A stretch of 64,000 nt of DNA from Carya illinoinensis. Its lineage: Eukaryota > Streptophyta > Magnoliopsida > Fagales > Juglandaceae. The first letter of the stretch is position 1. Every line of letters starts with the position of its first letter. The notes below the pieces were generated by a model. The model saw nothing but the letters and a program-made list of their open reading frames with translations. It did not search any database and was not told where the DNA came from. A program made the translations under genes and the position numbers. The stretch spans positions 11,702,001 through 11,766,000 of the forward strand of contig NC_056758.1 in the NCBI RefSeq assembly GCF_018687715.1. Reading direction: 5' to 3'. This document shows, in pieces, positions 47,495 through 59,049 of the stretch.

Positions 47495-50400
47495 CTAAGG
47501 CTCCCAGGTTGAATCATCAACACTAGCCCCTTTCCATTGAACCAACACATCAACTACTACTCTATTGTGAACTTGCCTACTTCGACACTGCAAAATAGTT
47601 TCAGGCTCAAGTGTCGATTCACCTTGCAAATCCATTGGAGGTAAAGAAGACAGTGGAGAGTGATGCTGATCCAATTTCTTCTTAAGGCAAGAAATGTGAA
47701 AAACTGGGCGAATAAAGTTGTTTGGTGGTAATTCTAACTTATAAGTAACCTGTCCCACTCTTTGAACAACTTGAAAAGGTCCAAAGAAATGAGGAGAAAG
47801 CTTGAAATTTCCTCTAGCCACCAATGACTATTGCCTATAAGGCTGCAATCTCAAATAAACCCAATCTACTACAGCTAACTCCCTTTTAGGCCTCTTCTTG
47901 TCATTTTGAAACTTCATCCTTTTCTGAGCAACAACCAAGTTAAGCTTTAGAGTAGAAAGAATTTGATCTTGAGTCTTCAGGACCTCATCAACTACTTGGT
48001 TAGTAGTTAAACCAGGTATATAAGACTGCAATTTAGTTGAAGGTCTATCATACACCACCTCAAATGGATTCAACTTAGTTGAAGTGTGAGGAGTGGAATT
48101 ATACCACCATTCAGCTAGAGTCAACCAATCAAACCATAACTTAGGCCCATCCCTTGTAATACTCCTCAAAAAATGCTCAATGCACTTATTGAATGCCTCA
48201 GTTTGACCATCACTCTGAGGATGGTAGGCAGATGAATAGGAGTGTCGCTCCTTGAAGTTTAAAGACTTATTTCCAAAAAGAACTAGTGAATATGTGAAAC
48301 AATATTCTGAGGTATGCCATGCAACTTAAAAACATTGTCAAAAAATAATGCTGCTACTTTGGATGCTGTAAATGGATGCTTCAAGACCATAAAATGTGAA
48401 TATTTTGATAATCTATCAACAACAACCATGATGATAGAAAACCCCCTCGAGATTGGTAAGCCTTCTATGAAATTAATGGATAAATCTGTCCATATATGTG
48501 CAGGCACAGGTAAGGGTTGTAGAAGACCAATAGGGTAGACATGTTCTACCTTATTTCTTTAACACATATCACACTCTCTAATATACTGCTTCACTTCACA
48601 TTTAAGACTAGGCCAATAAAAATATTGTCGAGCTCTATGCAAGGACTTGTGAAAACCAAAGTGTCTAGCAAATGGACTAGTATTCAATTTCAATTTAGGG
48701 TTAGGAGGAATGTAAATTCTGCCTTTTCTAAATAACAACCCATGTTTAATAGAAAATGCAGAAGTAGAAGAAGAACCTCCCTACAAAACTGTAAATTGTT
48801 CCTGTGCCTTCTGATCTGAAGCATAAGCTTGCTTCAACTCCTCCAACTAGATTGGAGTAGGAAATGAAATAGTATCCATCAATGTGGTACCATCCGAGGC
48901 TTCTTTCCTTGACAAAGCATCTACTGCTTTGTTTTCAACACCCTTTTTGTACTCAATACTGAATTCATAGCCTAACAACTTGGAAATCCACATTTGTTGA
49001 GTAGTTGTCACCACTTTCTATTATAACAAGTACTTTAGACTATGATGATCAGTTCTCACAACAAAAGCAACCCCTAACAGATAGGGGCTCCATTTCTTGA
49101 CAGCAATAACAAGTGCTAGTAGCTTTTTCTCATAGGTAGAAAGCATCAAATTCTTACCCTTGAGAGCTTGACTTAGAAATGCCAATGGGTTGTGATCTTG
49201 CATCAAGACAACTCCTACACCCACTCCACATGCATCACATTGTACTACAAATTGCTTATTAAAGTCAGGCATGCATAAAATTGGAAGGCTGGTGACTGCT
49301 TTCTTCAATTCTTCAAAGGGATTAGTAGCGAACTCAAACCATTGAAATGCATCCTTTTTCAACAAAATAGTCAAAGGTACAACTATTTGACCATATCCTC
49401 AATTAAACTTCCCATAATATCTTGTGAATCCCAAGAAACCCCTTAATAACTTAAGAGTTTTTAGAATTGGCCAAGACACCATCGCATCCAACTTCCTTGG
49501 ATCAACCCTTACACCATCTTTTGAAATTAAATGACCAAGATACTCAATTTATGAGCATGCAAGTGTATTCAACACAATGGCCAAATGAATTAAGTGGGAT
49601 CCCAGGTCCTTACTATAGGCAAAAATGTCATAAAAAAAAAATACTATGACAAACTGCCTAAGAAAAGGTTTAAAAACCTCATTCATAAGTGCTTGAAATG
49701 TTGAGAGAGCATTTGTGAGTCCAAATGGCATGACAAGGAACTCATAATGTCCCTCATGAGTTATAATTAATGCAGTTTTAGGCACATCTTCATCTATCAT
49801 TCAGATCAGGTGGTAACCAGATCCAAGTCCAACTTTGAAAGAACTGTTGAGCCAAAAAGCTCATCCAATAGCTCATCAACAACTGATATTGGATATTTAT
49901 CTTTAATAGTAGCCTCACTAAGCACGTTATAATGAATACACATCCTATAGGACCCATCAAATTTCCTTACTAATAATACAAGAGATGAAAATGGAGATTG
50001 ACTGGGTCTAATCACACGTAACTTAAGCAATTCAGTAACAATCTTCTCTGTTTCTATTTTCTAAAAGTAATGATACCTGTATGGTCTAACACTCACAAGT
50101 ACAGAATCCTTTTTAAGAATTATCTGGTGATCTCGACCTCTATGAAGAGGCAAAAGTGGTAGGTTCATCAAAAACCTTTCCAAACTTCTGCAACAACTGA
50201 AGAACTTCTGGACAAGAACTATTTTGACTCTTCACAACCTCCACAGACATAAGTTGCAACCATACTCCTTTGGAACCCACTTTAGAAATCATAGAAATTT
50301 CTTTATCATCTACCAAACTAGTAGCAAGTGATGTAAAGCCTTTAAGACAAACCTTATTCCCTTTATAATCAAACTGCATTTGTAAATCTGTAAAATCCCA

Positions 50401-50900
50401 AAGTATAGACCCAAGTGATGAAAGCCAATTAACTCCCAACACTACATCACACCCTCCTAAAGTCAATGTAGAAAAATAAGCAACAATCTTGTGCCTTGTA
50501 TTTGTATGCCCACTATAGTATCCTTGCCACTACTACTCAAAATCTCCCCATTAGCAACTTTGACCTACAATACTTGCCCTTGTTGTACCACCAGACCACA
50601 CCTGCTCACTAGTGCAGTATCCACAAAATTGTGGGCGCTGCTAGAATCAATCAATATGACCACCTTCCTTTTATTAATCTGCCCAACTATTCTCATAGTT
50701 TTAGTACTCGAGGTTCCCACCATAGCTTGCAAAGAAATAGAAGCTATTTCTACAGATTTAGGCTCTTCATGTATCTCCTCTACAATTAATTATTTCTCCT
50801 TTGTAGGCTCACTACTAGATCCCATATCCATTCCTTCTAACACATAAACTCTCAGTTTAGTGCACTTATGACCTGGCTACCACTTCTCATTACAGAAGTA
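47495..50900 (-). pseudogene. Chromovirus pol remnant with C-terminal chromodomain
   Basis: Protease: IDSSSAHNFVDTALVSRCGL near 50600-50660 and GGCDVVLGVNWLSSLG (50140-50466). RT: VIRPSQSPFSSLVLLVRKFD (49806-50030) and [20 protein letters not shown], with the catalytic region reading FFYDIFAYS instead of FDDILIYS, so one active-site Asp is lost. RNase H: FVVQCDACGVGVGVVLMQ, LALVIAVKKW and VRTDHHSLKYLL (49021-49374). Integrase: CDMC of the zinc site near 48560, IWTDLSINFIEGLP (48283-48507) and LTLAEWWYNSTPHTSTKLNP (47828-48169). Chromodomain tail: VLVQWKGASVDDSTWEP. Several stops separate the frames. Confidence 0.9.
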
Positions 50901-51173
50901 ACATAAGCCCTTATTCCTTTTATCTTGCATTTAAGTCTCATTAATTTTCTGGTAAGGCATCTTCACAACAAGCACTTTAGGATTTCCTAGAATAGACCCA
51001 CCACTACTCGACTGGTGTGAATTAGAGAAATTATTCATCTAGAAATTTTTTGTACTCTAAACATATTGCTTTTGGATTTTTGCCAATCCAAAAGCCTCAT
51101 TCAAAGAGGGATTCAACATTCTTATTGGTAGTCTAACCTCATCCTTTAAGCCACTTAAAAAAAAAAAAAAACT

Positions 51174-51856
51174 TCATTTTTTCTTTTCAAAAATGCCTTT
51201 AATATGGTTGGGAAGCAATTCAAATTCAATCTTATGGGAAGTAATAGAATGAATCTGTTTTAAATGTGTCAATACTTCCATAGGATCATCATTAGCAGAT
51301 GAACCAAATCGAACTTGCATCACCTGAGTAAACCCCTCCCATGAATGAAAAATTCTAGATTCACTAGCATCCTGGAACCATACCAATGCATCATCATCCA
51401 TGCGAAAAGAAGCCAAGAAAATCCTCTGACCAGGCAGCACTTGGTGATACAAGAAGTACTGATTGGCTCTATAAATCCATGTTGAAGGATTTTTTCCACC
51501 AAATCTTGGAAAATCCAACTTGATTCCCTTATATTAGGTCTTTCACCCATGTTTCTCCAATAAACATCCCCCATGCTTTCTTGGCCATCGTCATCTCCCC
51601 TATGATGAGGATTCTGTACATTTCTTGCATTTTGCCCATTAACTTCTAACTAAGTATTACAATAAATTTTCAAGATTTGTTGTAGTAATTTAGCAAACTT
51701 CCTATCCTGACTTTCCCTTTCCAACCTTGTTGTTTCTTGCTACTGAACCAGAACTGCAATAGCATCTTAAATGTATTTCTGTTGATGTTCTTTTTGTTGA
51801 CACAAATGATTCACAGAATCAAGAATCTATGCATATGATCTCATCCCTTCTGCCAT
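51174..51856 (-). pseudogene. Chromovirus gag remnant
   Basis: The ATG at 51856 opens MAEGMRSYA and a stop follows; further stops interrupt the N-terminal part. A retrotransposon gag domain is recognisable at 51174-51518 (WIYRANQYFLYHQVLPGQRI, ALVWFQDA, WEGFTQVMQVRFGSSANDDP). A 14-base A run on the plus strand near 51160-51174 marks a slippage point. Confidence 0.75.
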
Positions 51857-51877
51857 TACTAACTACTGATGCCAAAA

Positions 51878-52295
51878 TGTAATGAGCCCATTCAGGAAAA
51901 CAAAGAACTGATGTAATTCGAGGACATCACCCTTCAAGAATTCTCCAAGAACTAGAGAGAGAGGGGAAATTAAATGACACTGAATATTAAAGTTGGCCTC
52001 CTTCCCAACTCATGATTGCCTCTTATAGATGAATGGTCTATGAAAATTACAGCAAAATTATCAAAAGTCCAACCATTTAATGACTTAAACGATAGTCATG
52101 AAACAACACCATTCTATTTACATTTACTTCAAACTAAACGACACAATCACAAACAGTTAAGCCAAAACCAACCAACACTTAAACCAAACGCTGAGTATTA
52201 ATCCTTTTCTCTGCAATTTCAAGACTTTAGCCTTTGTTCACACTGGCCTCGATCTATGATCTCGTCCATCCTTCCACATTTCCCAACCTATAACA
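51878..52295 (-). repeat. 5' LTR of the chromovirus
   Basis: About 418 bases with many point differences from its partner, so the insertion is not recent. Confidence 0.92.
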
Positions 52296-52413
52296 GATGA
52301 GTTGGAAGAATTTAACTATCCAAAGTAGGTCTTAAGATGTTTTATGGGGTTTTGGAAAAGAAGAGAAAAAAAGTTGAATAAAAATATTATAAAACTAAAA
52401 TATTGTTAGATTA

Positions 52414-52724
52414 TGTTGTAAATACATAAATGTAGTAAAGGGAGTCTTTATGAGCATTGATGGAGGACCATTAGAATTCTTATCCATTCATTTATTCTTG
52501 TTTCCCTTGTTCATGTATCCTCTTGATTCATGTATTGTCATTTCCTAAGTTCAAGTATCTATTTAATATCATGTATTCTCTCATGCCTATTAAAGGGAGT
52601 CTTGATGAGCATTTGTGGTAAGATATGTAACAAGAAAGTCGAGAAAAATAATACTGAGTTCCTAAAGAACTAGTTTCATACATTGTGATCCTTCATTCTC
52701 TTGTTATTTTTCTTTAATTTTACA
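52414..52724 (+). repeat. 5' LTR of the copia element
   Basis: Begins TGTTGTAAATACAT and ends TTTAATTTTACA; homologous with 56027-56340. Confidence 0.8.
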
Positions 52725-52765
52725 ACGCGTTATGATCATAAGATTTCAGCTCAAAGTGAGAAGTT

Positions 52766-52792
52766 GGGGGGGGGGGGGGGGGGGGGGGGGGG
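52766..52792. repeat. 27-base poly(G) tract
   Basis: Twenty-seven consecutive G, then A and five more G. It sits where copia leader gives way to LINE-derived sequence. Length may be unreliable in sequencing. Confidence 0.85.
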
Positions 52793-52799
52793 AGGGGGT

Positions 52800-54670
52800 T
52801 AGAGCTAAACCTGAACAACAAATTCTTGACTTTAGAATGATTTTATCAGACTTTGAGCTCAAGGATTTAGGATTCACTGGGTCAACCTTTACCTGGTGCA
52901 ATAATAGAGGATAACCATCTTCTATTTGGGAGAGGTTCGATCGTTTTGTTGTAAATCTCAATTAGTGTCAACTTTACCAAAGGGCTTCTATTACATATGG
53001 CTCAATAGCTTACTCTGACCATGTACCAATCTGGTTGGACTTAAATGGAGGCAGATGTAATAAAAGAAGGAAAAAGCCCTTCAGATTTTAGGCAATGTGG
53101 CTTGGAGAGAAGGATTGCACTCAGATTATTGAAAATACTTGGAAGCAAGGGTCCTCACAAAGTAGCATGAGTGAAGTTATTGAACTTATCAAAGGCTGCA
53201 ACAAACATTAGAATTGTGGAACAAGCACAAGTTTGGTAGGGTACATACACAGCTTCAGAAGGCAAAGCATAAGCTCCAATTGCTACAGTAATTTAATCCA
53301 AGGGAGGTTAACAGAGAAGCTCTTAACTCAACTAGAGATGAGGTTTAGATATGGTTGGAGAGAGAAGAACTTATGTGGAAATAGAGATAGTTCTTTCATG
53401 CAAAAGCTTCACAGATGAGGGAAAAAGAACAGTATCTAGAAGTTGCAAGATAGTAGTGGTGTATGGCAAGAGGGGGTGGATCAAGATAGACTTATCTTAA
53501 ATTATTTCAACATCCATTCATATGGATCAGTTTGACTTATCATAGGGTGATAATGAACTGATCCATTATCAGAGGGTGATCGAGACAGTCCAACTGGTGG
53601 GGCAAACTATGATAATAAATTGATCCATTATTAGAGGGTGATCGAGACAGTCCAAGTGGTGGGGCAGATAAATGGATTTGGAAAAATGAGATAAGCGGTA
53701 GGTTTAGTGTGAAGGGTGCTTATTGATTCTTCAAGGCTTGTAAAGATACTATCAGGGGTGAGTCTTCTAATGCAAACTCTCATAATACACTATGGTACAG
53801 TTGATGGTTTCTGAGAATGAAAAAGATTGAAGTTGAGGAAAAATGTATCTTTTATGATGACAGTCTAGAGATTTTGTAACATGCCCTTTAACATTGTCAT
53901 AATATTCACTAGTGCTGGTCCAAACACCTGCCTATGATTTTGCATATGGATCAGTCCCTGGCCTTTATGGATGTGGCACTAGATGTTAAGGAAAAGGGCA
54001 CAGTTGATGATTTTACTACATGAGCAAATCTGCATGGACCCTAGTCAAGGGTTGATATTTTATTTTCTTTGAAGAAGCTCTCCCAGCCCACCAGACAATA
54101 GCAGGATCCTCAAAGTCAGAATTCTACTCAATGGATTCCACCCCCAACTAGTGCTTATAAACTGAATGTGGATTGTGTTTTATTCTATGACAAGAAAAAA
54201 AAGGCTGATGTTGGGATCATTCTAAGAGACTCAAGTGGGAATGTGGTGTTAGTAAAAAGGAGGAGGAAGTCCCTGATCCTTTCTCCATTAAAATACTTGC
54301 CATGCTGAGTGGTTTATAGATTTGTGCAAATATGAGAATAAACAATCTTATCCCTTGAAAATGATTGTTTGGTGACGGTTTATGAAATCAAACAAAGTAG
54401 TGATTCTTTCATGGACCAACGAAAATTGGAGTAGGAGACTAGAAGATTAATAAATGTTTTAGATTTGCAATGTTCAATATGTAAATCGCATTGATAATGA
54501 AGTTGCTCGTAGGCTAGCTAGAAATGCTTGGAATGTGAAAGATGTAAAGATGTGGTGGGATGGTATTCCCTCTAGTGTCTCCCAAGCCGTATGGCTTGAT
54601 AAACATTCTTTGTAATGGTTTCTCTTTCATTTATATAAAGCTTGTTTTCCTATAAAAAATAAATAAATAA
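52800..54670 (+). pseudogene. Internally deleted L1-type LINE remnant inside the copia element
   Basis: The endonuclease C-terminal part reads LKDLGFTGSTFTWCNNRG, then a stop, then IWERFDRFVVN and AYSDHVPIWLDLNGGR near 52930-53060. The whole RT core is missing. It resumes near 53660 with zf-RVT-like WIWKNEISGRFSVKGAY. RNase H is recognisable at 54120-54560 (YKLNVDCVLFYDKKKKADVG, IILRDSSGNVVL). The end near 54650-54670 is AAAATAAATAAATAAA, a usual LINE tail. Many stops. Its tail lies about 80 bases before copia RT. Confidence 0.72.
53549..53670. repeat. 61-bp tandem duplication in the LINE remnant
   Basis: TGATAATGAACTGATCCATT... at 53549 and TGATAATAAATTGATCCATT... at 53610, both running through GATCGAGACAGTCCAA. 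Confidence 0.88.
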
Positions 54671-54750
54671 AGGATTTGTGAATAATCCAATTTGCCCATA
54701 TGTTTTCATAAAAAATATAAAATAAAAATAAAAAAATTCAAATTCTGGAT

Positions 54751-55752
54751 TTGCTATTTATTATAGTATATGTAGATGACTTAAATTGTGTTGAAGCTTC
54801 AAAAAAGCTGTCAAAAGCCCCAAATTATTTAAAAATGAAAGACCTTAGAAATATAAAATTTTGTCTTGGTCTGCAAATTGAGTACTTTTCAAATGGAGTT
54901 ATTGTCCATCAATCAACATATACAGAAAAAATCCTGAAACACTTTTACACGGACAAAGTTCATTTTTTAAGTGCTCCAATAGTTGTCCAATCACTTGATG
55001 TGAAAAAATACGCATTTCGCCCTTGAGAAGATGATGAAAAAAATTTTGATCCTAAAGTACTACATCTAAGTGCAATTGGTACTTTAATGTATCTTGCAAA
55101 TTACACAAAATCAAATATTTCATTTTCAGTTAATTTACTATCAAGATATAATTCTGCACCAACTTGAAGGCACTGGAATGGAGTTAACATTTTCTACACT
55201 ACCTTTGTGGAACGATATGATTGACATGGAATTGTTATACAAAATTATCAAATCCTTAATTAGTTAGTTATGCAGACTTGGGTTACCTTTCCGATCTGCA
55301 TAAAGGAAGATCACAAACAAAATAATTGTTCACTTATGGAGGTACAATTATTTCATGGAGATCTATCAAACTAACATTAGTTGCTACTTCTCGACCACTC
55401 AGAAATTATTGCAATTCATAAAGCAACTTGAGAGTGTATTTGGTTAAGATTAGTAATTCAACATATTCAAGATAAGTGTGGATTATCTACAATCAAAGAA
55501 CAATAATATATGAAAATGATGTTACTTGTAATAGTATACAAGCCTTGTATCACACAAATTAAAAGAGGCTATATCAAATATGATAAAATCAAGCATATTT
55601 CGCCAAAATTTTTTTATACACATGAGCTCTAGAAGAGCGGGGATATTGATGTCAAGTAAATAAGATCATGTGACAATTTGACAAATTTATTCACTAAAGC
55701 AATACCAACTACAATATTTAAAAAGTTGTTATATGGCATTGGAATGTGTTAA
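54751..55752 (+). pseudogene. Copia RT-RNase H remnant
   Basis: IVYVDDLNCVEASKKLSK carries the catalytic YVDD. KFCLGLQIEYFSNGVIVHQS and YTEKILKHF follow, then after a stop LSAIGTLMYLANYTKSNISF and, at the end, NLTNLFTKAIPTTIFKKLLY. Several stops. This is the only coding part left of the copia element bounded by the LTRs at 52414 and 56340. Confidence 0.85.
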
Positions 55753-55818
55753 CTCAAAAATCTTTCATTGTAAACTATTGAAGCTCTGTATACTTTTGAG
55801 GGGGAGAAATAATCATAC

Positions 55819-56010
55819 AGATTGTACTCTTTATCCTTCACTAAGGTTTTTCCCCATTAGGTTTTCTTTTGCAAGGTTTTAACGAAACAATCCTAAAACA
55901 TTTTATGGTACACAACGATATTGTACTCTTTTTCCTTCGTCTTTAGTTTTTTTTTTTTCCATCTAGTTTTTCCTTCGCAATGTTTTAATGAGACATGTTT
56001 TTTATGTATG
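55819..56010. repeat. About 98-bp tandem duplication in the copia 3' non-coding region
   Basis: TTGTACTCTTT(A/T)TCCTTC begins units near 55824 and 55922; each continues to a GCAAGGTTTTAA/GCAATGTTTTAA block. Confidence 0.65.
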
Positions 56011-56026
56011 GTTATCAAACAAGGAG

Positions 56027-56340
56027 TACTATAAGTACATGAATACAGTAAAATACATTCAATGTATTTGATGGATGACTATTAGAATTCTTATCCATTC
56101 ATGTATTCCTATTTCCCATGTTCATGTATTCTCTTGATTCATGTATTGTCATTCCCTAAGTTCATGTATCTATTTAATATTATGTATTCTCTCATGCCTA
56201 TAAAAGAGAGTCTTGAGGAGCATTTTTGGTAAGACACATAACAAGAAAGTCGAGAGAAATAATATTGAGTTCCTGAAGAACTAGTTTTATATATTGTGAT
56301 CTTTCAATTCTCGTTATTTTTTTTTTTTAATTTTAAAACA
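56027..56340 (+). repeat. 3' LTR of the copia element
   Basis: Begins TACTATAAGTACAT (TG changed to TA) and ends TTTTAAAACA. A purine-containing tract (AAACAAGGAG) precedes it. Confidence 0.78.
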
Positions 56341-57986
56341 AAATATAAATTTTTAGTATTATTTTTGTTTTAAGATTTGAAAATGTTGATTTATTTTTTG
56401 TGCTTTAATTAGAAGTATGAGAAAGCTATAATGATTAAATAAAAAATATGAAAATTAGAATTGAAATATGTTTGTGCTTGAATGTTAGTTGGATATTAAG
56501 ATGGAGTGAGATGTATTGAGACTATATATAAAACCAAATGAGACCTTAGGCTTAGTATTGTTCATCTGAGCCGGGTTTTAATCTGGTCCAGTCCAAAATC
56601 CAGAAAACTGGATTTCGGTTCAGGGCTCCAGACCAGATCAAACCCGGGTTGCAAAACTCGGACCTGCCCGGTCCAGGTTTAAAACTTGGGTACCCGTGTT
56701 GTGATGACCCGTTTTTGAGTGTATTTTCGCTGAGATATTTGTTTTTATTTTAATTAATATATTAGCTATTTATTTTAATTTATTCGCGTTTTTAAATTTG
56801 GTTTTCAATTTAATTTAGTTTATTTGATGTGGTGTTTTATTTAGTTGTTTTGTGGTTTTTAATCTTTTTAGCGGGTTAGTTTTGCTTCCCGAAAAGAGGA
56901 TTGGACCTCATCTTTTCCCTACATCTTTTTCCTTTTTCCTCTTTTTCCTTTTTTTCTTTTCCCTTCTTTTCCTTTTTCCTTCTTTTTCTTTTTTTTTTCT
57001 TTTCTTTCTCTCCTCTCCCGCTCGACCGAACCCCCCCCCCCGTGCTCTCTCTCTCTTCCCTCCCTCTCCCCCGCGTCGTCTCTCTCTCCTCCAGCCCAGC
57101 GCCGTCCGGCCACCTCCCGACCTCCCACCGGTCCCATTTTCTTCCCCTCCCTCCGGTGTACCTCCCCACCGAAAACCACCCCCAACCGGCCGGCCATTTG
57201 GCCGGAAAAAGCTTCCAAAGGGCGCACGGATTTCACTCCGATCCGCCGCCGTCGCTCCACCTCCGGCCACCATTTCTTCACCACTTCATCACCGGCCTCT
57301 TGCCGTCCTAACCCACCCATTTCCGGCCTCCAACGACCACCGGAGCAGCTCCCACGAGCTTGTTTTCCGATTTGCCATTTTCGGCCATTTCCGGCCATTC
57401 CGCCGCCACCCACGGCCGTCCGTCACTTCCAATAGCTTCACAACCACCTCTAGACCATTCCCTATCAATCTCGTGTCCTAGTTTGTCCCCGTTCAAAAGT
57501 GGGTTTTTCAGACCCACGGCCACAGTGAATTTTCACTGTGACGTTGCTGTTTTTCCGCCGTTTGCAACGCCGCTTGTTTTCTAAAATTGCCATATAGCGC
57601 TGTAAGTATTTTCCAAACCCTATTTTCAGATTTTAATATATATTGCTCATTCAATTATTTACTGTTGTTGGTTGTTGATTCCGGACTGAGTCCGAGGAGT
57701 TTCGGGGGTCGGATGGATGGAGGACGGAGTTGCCTGTTTATTTGTTTTATGTTATTGGATTATTTTATTATGCATTGTTATGGCATTACATGGTGCATGC
57801 ACGTGTGTTTGTGGGATTTGTGTGAAAAGCCTGTGTATTGGCGTGAGTGGTTTTACGGGTGCGTGTGTATCACGAGCCCAAGCCGGGATGGGTTATTATC
57901 TCGGTGGAGCTCCTCTGGTCACTCGGGAGCGGGATAAACTGAGTGATGTCCCCTGAGTTGTCGAGAGAGATGACGGGAGCGGGGCT

Positions 57987-58119
57987 AGGGGATGCTTGGC
58001 TACGAACGCGCCGGGCGCGGAACCGGGCATCGCCCTACTCACCGACTTCGTGGCCCTTCGCTGGCGAGGGCTAGAGGATGCTTGGCTACCCACGCGCGGG
58101 GCGCGGAACTGGGCATCGC
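57987..58119. repeat. Direct repeats inside the solo LTR
   Basis: GATGCTTGGCTAC(G/C)(A/C)ACGCG... followed by GGGCGCGGAAC(C/T)GGGCATCGC occurs at 57990-58032 and again at 58078-58120. Confidence 0.85.
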
Positions 58120-58235
58120 TCGTTAGGTGTCATATGCGTAGTGGTACTCTACGGTGTGACACTGGAGCCAGGGTGTGCGGATGACCCCTAGGGGAGGTCA
58201 TGGTGCATATGGTTAAAATTGGATAATGGTTTATG

Positions 58236-58425
58236 AGGCCAAATGGGACTTTTGGCGTGGGCCAGATGGACTTCTGGCGAGATATTGGGCCGGATGGACT
58301 TCCGGCGAGATATTGGGCCAAATGGACTTTTGGCGGCCAAATGTGACTTTTGGCGTGTTTTTGGAAAGGATATGCTTTCGGGCCAAATGGGTTTTTGGCG
58401 TGTGTGGAAAACTTGGGTTTTTGGT
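58236..58425. repeat. Degenerate tandem array in the solo LTR
   Basis: About six copies of a 20-30 base unit around GGCCAAATGGACTTTTGGCG, some with GAGATATTGG spacers. Confidence 0.85.
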
Positions 58426-58976
58426 GGGCTTGTGCATGGGGCATGTTTCATGCATCTTGTATGAGTTTTATGTGTTTTTATCTGGTAGTGTTTGGGTTTA
58501 CTTACCTGCGGTACCATTCGTGGTTCCGTAGCTTTTGATGCAGAGTTGGAGGACGAAGAGGAGGAGGCTGAGCCCGAGGATGCGGCTCCGCCGGGTTGCT
58601 GATGCTATCTTTATATTTGTTTAAAACTGTATTCGTGTTTTGTAATATTTATCTATGTATGTTTTAAACAGCTTGTATTAAGTTAAGAAAAGAAATTCTG
58701 GTACTTAGTTATGACCTTCTTTATCCGCTGCGTGTTTATCTGTACACCTCTGTTGCCTTGCACACACTCGGCACCCGTCGATGGGATGGTGACCCGGGTT
58801 GTCACCATCCGGACGTCTCAATTTCCCCGTGTTTGGGCGTGGGGATTTGGGGGCGTCACACGTGTCCTTTTTAAAAACTAGCTTCATCCAGTTTCTAATG
58901 TCAATCAAAACAGAACTTTTAAAATAAATTAGAAGGAAAAAATAAAATAGAAGAGTCGAGATAAGAGATTGTACAT

Positions 58977-58981
<5 letters not shown>

Positions 58982-59046
<65 letters not shown>
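58982..59046. repeat. (GA)32 microsatellite
   Basis: About 65 bases of GA repeats inside the hAT-like element, near the right end of the solo LTR. Confidence 0.95.

Positions 59047-59049
<3 letters not shown>

Larger units (their letters stand above)
47010..52295 (-). mobile_element. Ty3/gypsy chromovirus with LTRs and 5-bp TSD GATGA
   Basis: LTRs lie at 47010-47434 and 51878-52295, beginning TGTAATGAGCC and ending ATAACA on the plus strand. An exact 5-base target duplication GATGA flanks the element (47005-47009 and 52296-52300). A purine tract (GATGAGAGAGAGTA) adjoins the left LTR. The sequence after the right LTR, TTTTGGCATCAGTAG, is the likely primer site. Gene order protease-RT-RNase H-integrase-chromodomain on the minus strand fits a chromovirus. 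Confidence 0.93.
46696..52328 (+). mobile_element. MITE copy G, split by a gypsy insertion
   Basis: The left part at 46696-47009 runs from CTTGTTTGGATAGTGAGATA through the usual interior to GATGTGATGA. The right part at 52296-52328 resumes GATGAGTTGG and ends AACTATCCAAAGTAGGTC. The gypsy element between them duplicated GATGA within the MITE. Confidence 0.75.
52414..56340 (+). mobile_element. Ty1/copia element with LTRs, interior partly replaced by a LINE remnant
   Basis: LTRs lie at 52414-52724 and 56027-56340 and share long blocks (ATTAGAATTCTTATCCATTC, AACAAGAAAGTCGAG). The right LTR keeps a TATAAAAG promoter-like box near 56200. ACGCGTTATGATCAT right after the left LTR is the likely primer site. 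Gag to integrase are gone; only RT-RNase H remains. The flanks GATTA and AAATA would be an eroded target duplication in MITE copy H. Confidence 0.8.
52329..56548 (+). mobile_element. MITE copy H, 5'-truncated and split by a copia insertion
   Basis: The left part at 52329-52413 (TTAAGATGTTTTATGGGGTT, AGTTGAATAAAAATATTAT) stops at the copia LTR. The right part at 56341-56548 (AATATAAATTTTTAGTATTA onward) ends ACCAAATGAGACCTTA, the family terminus. The 5' end is missing where it meets copy G. Confidence 0.7.
56700..58860. repeat. Solo LTR (2161 bp) with 5-bp TSD CGTGT
   Basis: It begins TGTGATGACCCG and ends GGGCGTCACA. An exact CGTGT flanks both sides (56695-56699 and 58861-58865). No internal retroelement sequence or second LTR is present, the pattern left by recombination between two LTRs. 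It has a GC-rich, C-run-rich block (56900-57560) in which long open frames appear on both strands. Size and termini suggest a gypsy-type element, by inference. Confidence 0.88.

Noticed and set aside
56852..57523. Long open frames on both strands in a GC- and C-rich block
   Set aside because: They lie inside a solo LTR, are Pro/Ser- or Arg/Lys/Gly-rich in a way explained by base composition, and overlap each other in several frames.
58236..58425. Repeat array as a CRISPR
   Set aside because: Degenerate adjoining copies without uniform spacers, within a plant LTR.
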